Assembly (NCBI GenBank): GCA_016285615.1
Contig: JAEERB010000025.1
Span: forward strand, 1 to 21,796
Length of the DNA stretch: 21,796 nucleotides
DNA from: Bacteroidales bacterium
GTDB taxonomy: Bacteria > Bacteroidota > Bacteroidia > Bacteroidales > WCHB1-69
Direction: 5' to 3'
In this document: in pieces, positions 1 through 8,160 of the stretch
Numbering within the stretch: the stretch's first letter is position 1
Layout: every line of letters starts with the position of its first letter
Notes under the pieces: model-generated
The model's input: the letters and a program-made list of their open reading frames with translations, nothing else
What the model was told of the DNA's origin: nothing
Databases searched by the model: none
Program-made: the position numbers and the translations under genes

Positions 1-1949
1 CCTTTAGCGCTCATGGTTGGAGCGGGATTTACAGCCACACCGCAAGAATCGGTAATGGTGTATGTTCTTTTAACTTCCCAATCGCAGTTATCTGATTTGA
101 CGATGGCATCCTCAATAGTACAAGTTGTTGCACCAGTATAATATGTCAAAGCCTCATCGGCACTCATCAAGTATCCTTTAGCCGTTGTTTCGTCGTAGCA
201 TTCATCCTTGCCAGTAATATCTTGCGGCCATGTTTTGGTGGTAACCGCAGTGGGAGGAGTGTTGTCCTTTACAGTAATAATCTGGCTGCAAGTACCTTGA
301 TCACCCAAAGTGCTCGAAACACCGTAAGTTCTTGTGATGGTGTAATCACAAGGCTCTGTTCCGGAGATTTCTTCATTAACCAGCGTGAAAGAACTCTCAT
401 CGATGGTTTCTGTACAAGTGGCTGTGCCGCCTGCAGAAGTAAACTCAGCATAGGATGTGTATGCAGTAGGTATATCGCTGGGATCTACAGGGTCGATAGT
501 AGGACAGTCAACCGTGGGAATTTCGCCAGCGGCTTCAACATTCACCGTAACCTTCTTGGATGCCGTGGCGGTGCAAGTACCTGCGGTGGCTGTTGCGGTG
601 ACTGTGTATTCAGTCGTTGATGTCGGATGGGCTGTTACAGATGCTCCTGTGGTGGCGTCTAGGCCAGTTGAAGGAGACCATTCGTAAGTAACATCGCCTG
701 TACTCGTGGCAACGCTGGCAGTCAGAGTTGTGCTACCGCCAGGCGTGATGTTTTTGTTGGTCATATCGTTCAATGTAACAGCAGGGGTTAGTACCGTAAT
801 GGTTGAAGAGGCCGTTTTCGTTACCTGGCAGGTACCGGAAGCATAAGTAAATTTGTCTGTTAAGGTGAGGGTATAGGTCGTAGTAGAAGCAGGGGATTCG
901 GTGATATTCCAAGTGGTTTTGCTGTTGCTCCATGAAGCGGTTACTGTACCTAAGGTGTTGTCATAAGAAGAAGTGATATCCTTGCTGTCGCCAGGGCAAA
1001 TGTTAGCTGCCACAGGGTCAACAGTTAAAGTGATGGGTTTGGTAATGTGGAACCATACACGTACAACGCCGTTTGCACCAGCACCACCAGAACGGTCAGT
1101 CTCATTGTGGTCTCTGGCACCGCCGCCGCCGCCGCCGTAATTTTTGCCTGGGTCGCCATTGCCCCAACCAGAATCGCGGAACATACCTTCACCACCATTG
1201 CCGCCTTTGAGCCAGTTGCCGCTAAAGCCGTTGGCATCACCGCCACCGCCAGCACCTTGGGTTCTTTTTGCGTAGTCGGTGATACCTTGATCAATGGGTT
1301 GGTCGTCGTAACCACCGTTACCATTACCGCCTGCGGCACCGCCACCAGCACCAGAACCAACTAAGTCGTGGACTAATCCACCGTCAGTTAATCTATTGTC
1401 GCATGAGTAACCTCCACGGCCACCAGTATAAGCCGCGTCGCCATTTGCGGTGTTGATATCAGCAACAGTAGCAGTTCCACCAGCACCTACTGTTCTGGAG
1501 TCTCTTTGGTTGGAAGCACCTGCGCCACCACCATTGGCCGAAATGTTACAACCAGTTCCTGTAACAGTTGTATTTCCGCCGGCAGATGCAGCAGAGCCAC
1601 CCTTGCCAATCTTAATGGTGTAGGTAGCTGATTCGGTAGGAGTGGAGATGTGTTTGCGGGCATAACCGCCACCACCGCCGCCAGTACCAACACGGGCTTT
1701 CGTAGAACTTGCACTTCTTGCATTACCACCGCCGCCGCCAGCACCGATGGCCTCAATGTAGAGGTCGTCGCAGCCAGCAGGTACTGTAAATGTCTGGTCG
1801 CTAGAACTATATCCATAGTCCTTGTAGCACCAGTTGTTCCATTGGCCGAAAGCCTGGTTAACGTTAAACGCACACAAAGCCACAGCCGCTAAGGCTATCT
1901 TTTTCAGTGCGCCTAATCTTGCGTTAAACTTGAATTTCATTTTTTTCAT
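1..1949 (-). CDS. Large secreted glycine-rich / PKD-like surface protein, C-terminus outside window
   Basis: I translated the minus strand from ATG at 1949 to base 1 and found no stop, giving 649 visible residues. The first ~32 residues form a signal peptide: basic start (MKKMKFKF), hydrophobic stretch (IALAAVALCAF) and a likely cut after QAFG. A phrase like FTVPAGCDDLYIEAIGAGGGG follows, typical of the glycine-rich domain seen in bacterial surface proteins. A Gly/Asn-rich region reaches about residue 300. After it come PKD/Ig-like beta modules, one starting ICPGDSKDI, and Cys-containing repeats ending in TYTITDSCGVAV that resemble HYR-like modules of Bacteroidales surface proteins. I infer an exported adhesin-like or cell-envelope protein; a C-terminal sorting signal (type IX or other) would lie outside the window. 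A second in-frame ATG at 1940 is possible. No Shine-Dalgarno is visible, as usual in this phylum. The glycine codons create long false open frames on both strands. Confidence 0.85.
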   Translation of the reverse strand, partial: MKKMKFKFNARLGALKKIALAAVALCAFNVNQAFGQWNNWCYKDYGYSSSDQTFTVPAGCDDLYIEAIGAGGGGGNARSASSTKARVGTGGGGGGYARKHISTPTESATYTIKIGKGGSAASAGGNTTVTGTGCNISANGGGAGASNQRDSRTVGAGGTATVADINTANGDAAYTGGRGGYSCDNRLTDGGLVHDLVGSGAGGGAAGGNGNGGYDDQPIDQGITDYAKRTQGAGGGGDANGFSGNWLKGGNGGEGMFRDSGWGNGDPGKNYGGGGGGARDHNETDRSGGAGANGVVRVWFHITKPITLTVDPVAANICPGDSKDITSSYDNTLGTVTASWSNSKTTWNITESPASTTTYTLTLTDKFTYASGTCQVTKTASSTITVLTPAVTLNDMTNKNITPGGSTTLTASVATSTGDVTYEWSPSTGLDATTGASVTAHPTSTTEYTVTATATAGTCTATASKKVTVNVEAAGEIPTVDCPTIDPVDPSDIPTAYTSYAEFTSAGGTATCTETIDESSFTLVNEEISGTEPCDYTITRTYGVSSTLGDQGTCSQIITVKDNTPPTAVTTKTWPQDITGKDECYDETTAKGYLMSADEALTYYTGATTCTIEDAIVKSDNCDWEVKRTYTITDSCGVAVNPAPTMSAK

Positions 1950-2064
1950 TGTTATTTTGTTATTAATGATTTGATTTTTTCTGTTTTGATATCGCGTGTG
2001 TTTTACGAGGTTTTTCTTAGAAAGTTAACATTATTAGGCACTTTTCCATTAGGATAATTATCGG

Positions 2065-2072
2065 CAAATTTA
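2065..2072 (-). promoter_or_regulatory. Candidate -7 box for the secreted glycine-rich protein
   Basis: The minus strand reads TAAATTTG, matching the Bacteroidetes -7 consensus TAnnTTTG. The predicted start of transcription leaves a leader of about 110 nt. No clear -33 TTTG is seen at the right distance; the nearest partial match is TTG at 2090-2088. Confidence 0.4.
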
Positions 2073-2316
2073 AGAAATAAAATTACTCAATATGATGTAT
2101 GTTGAAGTACTTTTTTGTGATTTTTTTGCGTTTTTTTTATTCTGAACGAGAAAATACTTGATAAGCAGCGTGTTGGTGGTTGTTATCAACACCTTTTTGT
2201 TTGTCGTTTTTATTTGATGGTCTTAATTTGTTGAAAAAGAACTGTTAAAATATTGTGATTTATATTTTTGGTTTTTTTTAATAGGATGTCTTGTGATTGT
2301 GCAGTTATTTTTGTCG

Positions 2317-2345
2317 TTTGTACATTCAAAAATAGTGTATCTTTG
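2317..2345 (+). promoter_or_regulatory. Candidate dnaA promoter
   Basis: TTTG at 2317-2320, a 17-nt spacer, then TATCTTTG at 2338-2345 fit the Bacteroidetes -33/-7 pattern (TTTG, TAnnTTTG), although the spacer is slightly short. Transcription would start near 2352 and give a leader of about 285 nt before dnaA. A DnaA-box-like word (2351-2359) sits on the predicted start site, which would suit autoregulation. Confidence 0.5.
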
Positions 2346-2637
2346 CATAGTTTTCAACAATCAAAAATCTTGCATCTTATTTTGTGGTTCTTGAAAAAAT
2401 ATTTTCTTGGAAATCGGTTTTGTGAAAAATTGATATTGATACACAGGTTGTTATATTGTTAATCTTTGATTTTTGCCGTTTTACTATGTACAAATTTTCT
2501 AGAAAATCAATAGAAAAAAAATTTTTTTTCTAACTTTTTTTCACTGATTTTTGCAATGTCAAAACGTCAAACCTATTTGTTGTTCAAGTTATTGACAGTC
2601 AGTAAATTTATATACAACTGTATTATTATCCTTTGTT

Positions 2638-4101
2638 ATGGAGATGGAGAATGCTATTTTAGATTATCGTGCAGTATGGAGCCGCTGTTTGGATGTGATA
2701 AAAGACAATGTGGATGCTAATGCTTTTACCACATGGTTTGAGCCAATAGTTCCCGCAGGACTTAAGAAAGACGGCACTTTGGTTTTACAAGTGCCAAGTC
2801 ATACTTATTACGATGTGTTGGAGAATAACTATGTCAATTTGCTGAAGCGTGTGATCCGTAAGGAATTGGGCGCCAATGGCAAATTGGAATACAGAGTGGT
2901 CATGTTGCAAGGTATGAACTCTTCTAATCCGAAGACCATCAACCTGCCGTCGCACAATAAGCCTGCTGTTGAAAACCAGATGGCTCGCCCTGCTATAGAT
3001 GTGTATAACCGTCCCGTTGAGCAATTGCCCGACCCGCGTTATGTACCAGGTATTCGCAAACGCTCCATCCCTTCAAACCTGAACGATTCGTTGACCTTCG
3101 ACAATTATGTGGAGGGTGACTGCAACCGATTGGCACGTGCTGCCGGCTGGGCTATCTCAAAAGCTCCAGGCAGTGGCACCGCCTTCAACCCGCTCTTTAT
3201 CTATTCGGATGTAGGCCTCGGCAAAACCCACTTGGCCAACGCCATCGGTTTGCAAACCAAAGTGAACTTCCCTGATAAAGTGGTTGTTTATATTAGCTCG
3301 GATTTGTTTGTGCAACAATATATTGAGTCGGTAAAAAACAATAACATAAATGACTTTGTCTTTTTCTACCAGAATGTGGATGTGCTGATTGTTGACGATA
3401 TCCAATTCTTGGCAACCGGCAATAAGGAAAGAACGCAGGAAGTCTTCTTCCATATCTTTAACCATCTCTATACCAAAGGAAAACAAATTATCCTCACCTC
3501 TGATAAGTCTCCCGTTGACTTGACCGGTTTCGAACCTCGCTTGCTCAACCGTTTCAAATGGGGATTGACTGCCGATTTGCAAGTTCCTGATTTTGAAACG
3601 AGAATCGCTATCCTGCGTAAGAAATTGGACAACCAAGGTATCGAGTTCCCGCAAGAGGTGATTGAAGATATCGCTTTGCGTGTGACCTCCAACATCCGTG
3701 AGATGGAAGGCGCCATGATTGCTATCCTGGCTCAGGTTTCGCTCAACAAGCGCGAGGTGACTATCGATCTGGCCCGCGAGATGATTGACAAATATGTGAA
3801 GAGCACGGCTAAGGATATTTCCATCGAGTATATCCAGAAAATTATCTGCGATTATTTCAAAATACCTATTGATCAGATTAATACGACTTGCCGTAAGCGC
3901 GAGATCTCGCAAGCGCGTCAGTTGAGCATGTATTTCGCTCGTAAACATACCAAGCTTCCGCTCTCATCGATTGGCGAACATTGCGGCCACCGAGACCATG
4001 CCACCGTGCTGCATGCCTGCCGTACCATCGAGAACCTTCTGGAAACCGATAAGAAGATGAAGTCGTATGTGGAGGATATCGAGAAGAGAATGAAAATATA
4101 A
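2638..4101 (+). CDS. dnaA: Chromosomal replication initiator protein DnaA
   Basis: DnaA binds origin boxes, oligomerises with ATP and opens the origin. The 487-residue length is normal. Domain I (about residues 9-90) has the motif FTTWFEPI; a short linker follows. The AAA+ core begins near residue 145 with [12 protein letters not shown]. Walker A is SDVGLGKT (residues 190-197, K196) and Walker B is VDDIQFL (D253, D254). Domain IV carries the DNA-binding signature [13 protein letters not shown] near the C-terminus. One oddity is that the first glycine of the P-loop (GxxxxGKT) is serine (S190). ATG at 2638 is the longest start; ATG at 2644 (MENAIL) is equally plausible. ruvX follows after 7 nt, so the two are probably co-transcribed. 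Identification is secure. Confidence 0.97.
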   Translation: MEMENAILDYRAVWSRCLDVIKDNVDANAFTTWFEPIVPAGLKKDGTLVLQVPSHTYYDVLENNYVNLLKRVIRKELGANGKLEYRVVMLQGMNSSNPKTINLPSHNKPAVENQMARPAIDVYNRPVEQLPDPRYVPGIRKRSIPSNLNDSLTFDNYVEGDCNRLARAAGWAISKAPGSGTAFNPLFIYSDVGLGKTHLANAIGLQTKVNFPDKVVVYISSDLFVQQYIESVKNNNINDFVFFYQNVDVLIVDDIQFLATGNKERTQEVFFHIFNHLYTKGKQIILTSDKSPVDLTGFEPRLLNRFKWGLTADLQVPDFETRIAILRKKLDNQGIEFPQEVIEDIALRVTSNIREMEGAMIAILAQVSLNKREVTIDLAREMIDKYVKSTAKDISIEYIQKIICDYFKIPIDQINTTCRKREISQARQLSMYFARKHTKLPLSSIGEHCGHRDHATVLHACRTIENLLETDKKMKSYVEDIEKRMKI

Positions 4102-4108
4102 CTCGTTT

Positions 4109-4528
4109 ATGGGTAGGATTTTAGCGATAGATTACGGTCAAAAGAAAGTCGGACTCGCCGTTACCGACGAGTTGCGCATCTGTGCCCATGCGCTGGAGAC
4201 AGTGCATGTGTCGAAGGTGATGGACTTCCTGAAAGACTATATTGCTAAAGAAAAAGTGGATCTTATCGTTGTGGGAGAACCGCGTAATATGGACAATACA
4301 CCTTCCGATTCGGCACGATTTATCGAACCGTTCGTCAAACATCTTCAGAAGGAATTCCCCGAGATGCCCATTGTACGTGTGGATGAACGCTTCACCTCGC
4401 GCATGGCCTTCCAAACCATGATTGATGCTGGCCTGAAGCAGAAAGCCCGCCGCAACAAGGAACTCGTGGATAAGATCAGCGCCACCATTATTCTGCAGTC
4501 GTATTTGCAACAAATAGACAATAAGTAA
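4109..4528 (+). CDS. ruvX: Pre-16S rRNA nuclease RuvX/YqgF (Holliday junction resolvase-like)
   Basis: This is an RNase H-fold protein of 139 residues, the usual size of YqgF/RuvX. It begins MGRILAIDYGQKKVGLAVTD, with the first acidic catalytic position (D8) in the DYG motif. The middle motif VVGEPRNMDN and the later VDERFTS motif (the E/R pair typical of the family) are present, followed by a C-terminal segment with an acidic residue (LVDKISA). In E. coli the homologue processes the 5' end of 16S rRNA; a resolvase role was proposed earlier and is less supported. It starts 7 nt after dnaA, so translation is probably coupled. It is followed by a 173-nt spacer containing a heptanucleotide repeat before def. 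Confidence 0.93.
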   Translation: MGRILAIDYGQKKVGLAVTDELRICAHALETVHVSKVMDFLKDYIAKEKVDLIVVGEPRNMDNTPSDSARFIEPFVKHLQKEFPEMPIVRVDERFTSRMAFQTMIDAGLKQKARRNKELVDKISATIILQSYLQQIDNK

Positions 4529-4614
4529 AATTCAGAATTCAAAATTCAAAGAACAAAGAACAAATTTCTATAACTCCATAACTTCTTAGTTTCTTAACTT
4601 CTTAACTTTTTTCT

Positions 4615-4689
4615 TCTAGCAACTAGCAACTAACAACTAGCAACTAACAACTAACAACTAACAACTAACAACTAACAACTAACAACTAA
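4615..4689 (+). repeat. Heptanucleotide tandem repeat AACTAAC/AACTAGC between ruvX and def
   Basis: From 4621 the sequence is nine uninterrupted 7-nt units (AACTAGC or AACTAAC) plus a 6-nt partial unit, ending 12 nt before the def start codon. Units 1 and 3 are AACTAGC and the rest AACTAAC. A degenerate AACTTCTT-rich stretch (4571-4610) precedes it. It lies outside coding sequence, so copy-number change would alter leader length, not frame. Confidence 0.9.
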
Positions 4690-4701
4690 TATCTAACCAC
4701 C

Positions 4702-5253
4702 ATGTTACTTCCCATCTGTCTATATGGTCATCCAGTATTGAGAAAACAAGCTCGCCCTGTGGATATTGAGGGTGAGGAATTGGCCACTTTGATTGCCGAT
4801 ATGTTTGAAACGATGTATCACGCAGAGGGCGTGGGATTGGCTGCACCGCAAATTGGTAAGTCGATACGACTCTTTGTCATTGATTCAGCACCCTTCCGCG
4901 AGACCGACGAAAATGCGGAGATATACAAGGGGGCCTTCATCAATCCTGAGATTATGGATGAGTCGGGTGAGGATTTCACTTTCAACGAAGGATGCCTCAG
5001 TCTGCCCGATATTCACGAGGAGATTACCCGCAAGTCGGAAGTGACGATACGCTATACCGATGAGAACGGCAACGACCAGTTGCGCAAGTTCAACGGCTAT
5101 GTGGCACGTATCATCCAACATGAATATGATCATCTTCAAGGACAGGTGTTTACAGATAAAGTGACATCCTTGAAAAAGATGTTGTTAAAACGTAAATTAT
5201 CGGATATTGCCAACGGGAAGGTTCATCCTCGTTACAAATCCAAAATCAAGTAA
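4702..5253 (+). CDS. def: Peptide deformylase
   Basis: This metalloenzyme removes the formyl group from the N-terminal methionine of new proteins at the ribosome. All three family motifs are present in 183 residues: motif 1 GVGLAAPQIG (43-52), motif 2 EGCLSLP with metal ligand C98, and motif 3 QHEYDHLQG with H140, catalytic E141 and H144. The cysteine and two histidines form the metal site. ATG at 4702 is preceded by an A/C-rich leader (CTAACCACC) without Shine-Dalgarno. It is followed 20 nt later by a small lipoprotein gene. The short tandem repeat directly upstream is the only unusual feature. Identification is secure. Confidence 0.96.
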   Translation: MLLPICLYGHPVLRKQARPVDIEGEELATLIADMFETMYHAEGVGLAAPQIGKSIRLFVIDSAPFRETDENAEIYKGAFINPEIMDESGEDFTFNEGCLSLPDIHEEITRKSEVTIRYTDENGNDQLRKFNGYVARIIQHEYDHLQGQVFTDKVTSLKKMLLKRKLSDIANGKVHPRYKSKIK

Positions 5254-5273
5254 CCTTTTGTTATCGTAAATGA

Positions 5274-5852
5274 ATGTGTATGAAAAGAATACTATATCTT
5301 TGTCTGATAGCTGTCGTTTTGTTTTTCGCTTGTCATCGCGAAAATAAGGGCGGCAATCTGACCGAAAGGACACAAGGCCAGTCGGAGTTGGTGCAGATGT
5401 TCCAACAATGCGATTCGCTATACAAGATAGGCACTCCTGATACGGTGAAGATGTGTCTTTTTGTGGAAAAAGCAGTGGAGTTTGCCGAAGCGTTTCCCGA
5501 AGAGGTGATTTCGCCGGAGTTGCTGATGCGAGCTGGCGAGACCTGCATCCGTTTGGCAGAGTATGCCGACCAGAAACCGCTCAAGATTAAGTATGCCAAG
5601 CAGGCACTCGACATTTATAACAAGGTGCAGAAGGTCTATCCCGATTATCCCGACTTGAAGATGTGCTATTTCAACCGTGGTGTGGTGTATGACGACATCC
5701 TGCAAGACTACGAAAGCGCCAAGTTCGAGTATTCAGACTTTATCCACAAATATCCTGATGACAGCTTGAGCGTGCAACTGAAAGTCTATATTCAGTATTT
5801 GGGCAAATCGCCCGAGGAGATTATGCGGGAAACGGTGAAGAGCAATTCATAA
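5274..5852 (+). CDS. Small TPR-like lipoprotein, function unknown
   Basis: A 192-residue protein with a lipoprotein signal: MKRILYLCLIAVVLFFAC, where the hydrophobic stretch ends in a lipobox-like FFAC. The second ATG (5280, MKRIL) is the more likely start because it begins a standard signal sequence; the first ATG at 5274 adds only Met-Cys. The mature part is helical and has TPR-like helix pairs (YAKQALDIYNKVQKVYPDYP; YFNRGVVYDDIL; AKFEYSDFIHKYPDD). TPR lipoproteins after def are common in Bacteroidales, and they are thought to act as envelope scaffolds; I see no catalytic motif. It is the last plus-strand gene before the convergent rnhB operon. Confidence 0.8.
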   Translation: MCMKRILYLCLIAVVLFFACHRENKGGNLTERTQGQSELVQMFQQCDSLYKIGTPDTVKMCLFVEKAVEFAEAFPEEVISPELLMRAGETCIRLAEYADQKPLKIKYAKQALDIYNKVQKVYPDYPDLKMCYFNRGVVYDDILQDYESAKFEYSDFIHKYPDDSLSVQLKVYIQYLGKSPEEIMRETVKSNS

Positions 5853-5885
5853 TTCACGATTGCTTTTAATTGTGCATCGTGAATT
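5851..5885. terminator. Inverted repeat between convergent genes, possible bidirectional terminator
   Basis: AATTCACGAT (5851-5860) and ATCGTGAATT (5876-5885) form a perfect 10-bp stem with a 15-nt loop. It lies between the lipoprotein stop and the rnhB stop. The stem is AT-rich and no long U-tract follows, so termination is uncertain; the following TGTGCATTGTGAATTG is a further degenerate copy of one arm. Confidence 0.4.
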
Positions 5886-5900
5886 GTGCATTGTGAATTG

Positions 5901-6503
5901 TTAAAATTCCAGTCTTAGCTGTCCTTTCAGCTGGAAACTTTTCCTGTGGTATTTGCATCTTCCGTATTTGAGCACGGCTTCCTGATGGGCGGGCGTGGGG
6001 TAACCTTTGTTTTCGGCCCAGCCGTATTGCGGGAATTCTACCGCTAATTTTTCCATGTACTCGTCCCTGTATGTTTTGGCCAGAATGGATGCAGCGGCAA
6101 TGGCTAGATATTTGGCGTCGCCTTTGACAATGCAGTGGTAGGGGATGTCGGTTTCGTTGATGAAGCGGTTGCCGTCGATGAGTAGCAGGTTGGGTTTGAC
6201 GGTCAGCTGTGCAATGGCTTTGTTCATGCCCATGAATGAGGCGTGCAGGATGTTGACCTTGTCAATGGTGGCTTCGTCGATAGAAGCCACGGCCCAACTG
6301 ATGGCGTGTGCTTCGATTTCGGTGCGCAGTTGCTCGCGTTGGCTGCGGGAGAGCTGCTTCGAGTCGTTGATGGCGGCGTTGTAGTAGTCGGCGGGGAAGA
6401 TGACAGCCGCCGCATATACTGGACCAGCAATGCAGCCGCGGCCCACTTCGTCGCAGCCGCACTCAATGATGGTCGGGTCGGCAGAGTAGCGGGCTTGGAT
6501 CAT
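5901..6503 (-). CDS. rnhB: Ribonuclease HII
   Basis: RNase HII cuts the RNA strand of RNA-DNA hybrids, including single ribonucleotides in DNA. The protein has 200 residues, the usual size. The signature CDEVGRGCIAGPV supplies catalytic D18 and E19; D110 (LLIDGN) and D129 (VKGDAKYLAIAAASILAK) are the other acidic positions of the DEDD site. DSKQLS (47-52) is also conserved. The frame stays open upstream to 6773, but I chose ATG at 6503 because it begins just before the conserved domain and forms an ATGA overlap with the stop of the upstream membrane-protein gene, indicating translational coupling. The extra 90 residues upstream would overlap that gene and look like no known domain. Confidence 0.95.
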   Translation of the reverse strand: MIQARYSADPTIIECGCDEVGRGCIAGPVYAAAVIFPADYYNAAINDSKQLSRSQREQLRTEIEAHAISWAVASIDEATIDKVNILHASFMGMNKAIAQLTVKPNLLLIDGNRFINETDIPYHCIVKGDAKYLAIAAASILAKTYRDEYMEKLAVEFPQYGWAENKGYPTPAHQEAVLKYGRCKYHRKSFQLKGQLRLEF

Positions 6504-7480
6504 GGCAACAGGTTTAATAATAGCAAAAGAGTGATACTGAGAATAGTCAGCATGTCGTGACGCAAGCGCAACCGCCGCGACTGGCTCATGATGGCGAGGT
6601 AGATCGACATGGAAAGATAGAGGTACTGCAGGTTGTATGGGAATTGCGAGCAGTCGGCAATGATAATGAAAAGGGCGGTAATAGTGAAGGCCGCGATGGT
6701 TGTCAGCCGGCGGCGTTGCAAAATCACTTTGCTGTCGAACTGAACTTTTTGGGCGCCAACGATGATGAGCCATAAAACAACTAAGGCTATGAGTAGCAAT
6801 AATTTGGTGGTGCCAATGCTGTGAAAGGTGGAAGGTAGGTTGAAAATGACAAGTTGTTGCATTACCTGTCCTAACATTTGTGTATTATCGTTCAAATAGC
6901 TGATAGCCAGTAGGTAAATGAACGGGAAGATGATGCCCAGAAACAGAATGACAATATCTTTACTGCGACTATATCGGTAAATAAGAATGGAAATAATGCT
7001 GTAGATAGTGAATAGCAACACCGTGGCACTGAGGAATGAGCCCAATCCGATAAGGAGCCCTAGCATGAATACTTTGCCTTTCAGCGATGGGTTGTTCAGC
7101 TGAATGGACAAATTAAACATAAAGAGTGCTATTGTGTTGATGAAGAATATGTTAGATATGTGCAAGGGGTTGCCTATGCCATTCATGAGCCATACGTAAA
7201 ACACCAAGGGCATAAGCGTGTAGCGCTCTTCGGCAAAATCATTGCCCATAAAACATATATATAGTAGGAAAAGTTGCAGTGCAAAATTGCCGATGATAAT
7301 TGTTTTGAATAGGATAGTATGCTGCATCAGGAATGTGACCAGGCCGTGCGAAAAGAGAGGCATGTCACTGGTGACGCTCATTTCGGGTTGTCCTATAATC
7401 CATCTGGCTATGAGCCATGCGCAACCTGCCAGCAGGAGGATGGCTTGGATTAAGGTGTTTTTATTGATAAAATGAAACAT
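6500..7480 (-). CDS. Multi-pass membrane protein (DUF6427-like), function unknown
   Basis: A 326-residue hydrophobic protein with about eight or nine predicted transmembrane helices, for example residues 9-27, 53-75, 115-132, 145-168, 175-195, 223-240 and 258-275, and a last one near the C-terminus (MLTILSITLLLLLNLLP). Short basic loops such as YRYSRSKD and SRRLRLRHD separate them. No transport or catalytic motif is seen. Length, topology and its place next to rnhB and an envelope enzyme fit the uncharacterised Bacteroidetes DUF6427 family, but this is recognition by general resemblance. Its stop overlaps the rnhB start by 4 nt. ATG at 7480 lies 33 nt after the upstream L,D-transpeptidase gene. 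Confidence 0.8.
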   Translation of the reverse strand: MFHFINKNTLIQAILLLAGCAWLIARWIIGQPEMSVTSDMPLFSHGLVTFLMQHTILFKTIIIGNFALQLFLLYICFMGNDFAEERYTLMPLVFYVWLMNGIGNPLHISNIFFINTIALFMFNLSIQLNNPSLKGKVFMLGLLIGLGSFLSATVLLFTIYSIISILIYRYSRSKDIVILFLGIIFPFIYLLAISYLNDNTQMLGQVMQQLVIFNLPSTFHSIGTTKLLLLIALVVLWLIIVGAQKVQFDSKVILQRRRLTTIAAFTITALFIIIADCSQFPYNLQYLYLSMSIYLAIMSQSRRLRLRHDMLTILSITLLLLLNLLP

Positions 7481-7499
7481 GATGGCCTGTTTGGGTTGG

Positions 7500-7507
7500 C
7501 AAAAATA
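7500..7507 (-). promoter_or_regulatory. Candidate internal -7 box before the membrane-protein gene
   Basis: The minus strand reads TATTTTTG (TAnnTTTG), inside the 33-nt gap between two co-directional genes. No matching -33 TTTG is seen. It could give the membrane protein and rnhB their own short-leader transcript. Confidence 0.35.
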
Positions 7508-7513
7508 GTAATT

Positions 7514-8131
7514 TTAATCGAAAATGTCGAGCAATACATTCTTTTCGGTCTTCAGATAGTGGTCTAATATCTGCATGGCCTTGGGTGAAACCATCACACA
7601 GCCTTTGCTTCCAACAGACTTAAAGGGATAGATGGGTTTCGTGGGGACATATTTGTAGCCGTGCAGCACAATGCAGCGCTGGCGCACCTGACTGTTGGTA
7701 CTTTCCAATCCATCAAGCCGGTAGGCTGTGCCAAATTGGCCGTCGTAGCGCTCGCTTATGCGGCATTTGCCTTTGGAACTCAGCCAGCTTTCTTCTACGT
7801 TGCTGAAAGTTACTCCTCCATTGCGTTGGCGCTCATGTCCGCGTCCGTGGGCGGCGGGACACTCGAAAACAATCTTCGACTGTCGGAAATCCCAGATGAA
7901 GAGGCGGTTCCGCCCGCTGTGCAGACTGTAGTCCACTAAAATGCACAGGTGGGTGTTCATGCCATGCTGTCGGCAGTAGGAGAGTGCGGCTACCGCTTTC
8001 TCTTTCAGGCGCGCATCATTGCGACGGAGCCATAAAGGCGGGCATAACAATGAGAAAAGCAAAAGCAGGAGGGCCATTAGCCAACCGCCACGCACAAGGT
8101 TCTTTTGTATTGGTGCTTTTTTCTTCATCAT
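7514..8131 (-). CDS. Membrane-anchored L,D-transpeptidase-like murein enzyme (YkuD_2 type)
   Basis: A 205-residue protein with one N-terminal membrane anchor (residues 15-32, GWLMALLLLLFSLLCPPL). The C-terminal catalytic part has the L,D-transpeptidase pattern: H157 in VLHGYK and catalytic C178 in SKGCVMVSPKAM. Upstream strands contain FIWDF and CPAAHGRGHE. YkuD_2 proteins are a variant family of murein L,D-transpeptidases acting in the periplasm on peptidoglycan cross-links; the exact reaction here is unknown. It is the first gene of a probable minus-strand unit with the membrane protein and rnhB. The sequence begins MMKKK, so ATG at 8128 is an equal alternative. The repeat element at 8161 begins 30 nt upstream. 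Confidence 0.85.
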   Translation of the reverse strand: MMKKKAPIQKNLVRGGWLMALLLLLFSLLCPPLWLRRNDARLKEKAVAALSYCRQHGMNTHLCILVDYSLHSGRNRLFIWDFRQSKIVFECPAAHGRGHERQRNGGVTFSNVEESWLSSKGKCRISERYDGQFGTAYRLDGLESTNSQVRQRCIVLHGYKYVPTKPIYPFKSVGSKGCVMVSPKAMQILDHYLKTEKNVLLDIFD

Positions 8132-8139
8132 TGTCTGTG

Positions 8140-8147
8140 CAAAATTA
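8140..8147 (-). promoter_or_regulatory. Candidate -7 box of the L,D-transpeptidase gene
   Basis: The minus strand reads TAATTTTG (TAnnTTTG) with TTGG about 11 nt upstream as a weak -33. The leader would be only a few nucleotides. The upstream half of this promoter would lie at the very edge of the inverted-repeat element beginning at 8161. Confidence 0.35.
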
Positions 8148-8160
8148 ATCTATTTTTGCC

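Larger units (their letters stand above)
1950..2637. other. AT-rich divergent intergenic region upstream of dnaA; possible origin or DnaA-regulated region
   Basis: About 690 nt without a credible gene, strongly AT-rich with long T runs (around 2101-2160 and 2500-2545). It contains several words close to the DnaA box TTWTNCACA: TTTTTCACA on the minus strand at 2421-2429 (exact), TGATACACA at 2437-2445, TTTTCAACA at 2351-2359, TTATCAACA at 2183-2191 and TTTTTCACT at 2536-2544 (one mismatch each). A 6-bp hairpin GTGTTG/CAACAC spans 2170-2192 and is followed by a T-rich stretch. In such AT-rich DNA one-mismatch boxes occur by chance, so an origin or DnaA autoregulation is only a possibility. Confidence 0.35.

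Noticed and set aside
1487..1873. 128-codon minus-strand frame in the glycine-rich region (and a plus-strand one at 1047-1364)
   Set aside because: Shadows of the GGT/GGC-rich true frame read in other phases.
2268..2462. 64-codon frame upstream of dnaA
   Set aside because: AT-rich, hydrophobic translation typical of random frames; overlaps the predicted dnaA promoter and DnaA-box-like words.
3157..3948. 263-codon open frame on the minus strand inside dnaA
   Set aside because: Antisense to a conserved gene; the translation shows no domain and arises from the codon pattern of dnaA.
4615..4689. CRISPR-like array
   Set aside because: Units are 7 nt without spacers; it is a simple tandem repeat.
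6504..6773. Upstream extension of rnhB by 90 codons
   Set aside because: It overlaps the membrane-protein gene, looks like no known domain, and the ATGA-coupled start at 6503 gives the normal RNase HII length.
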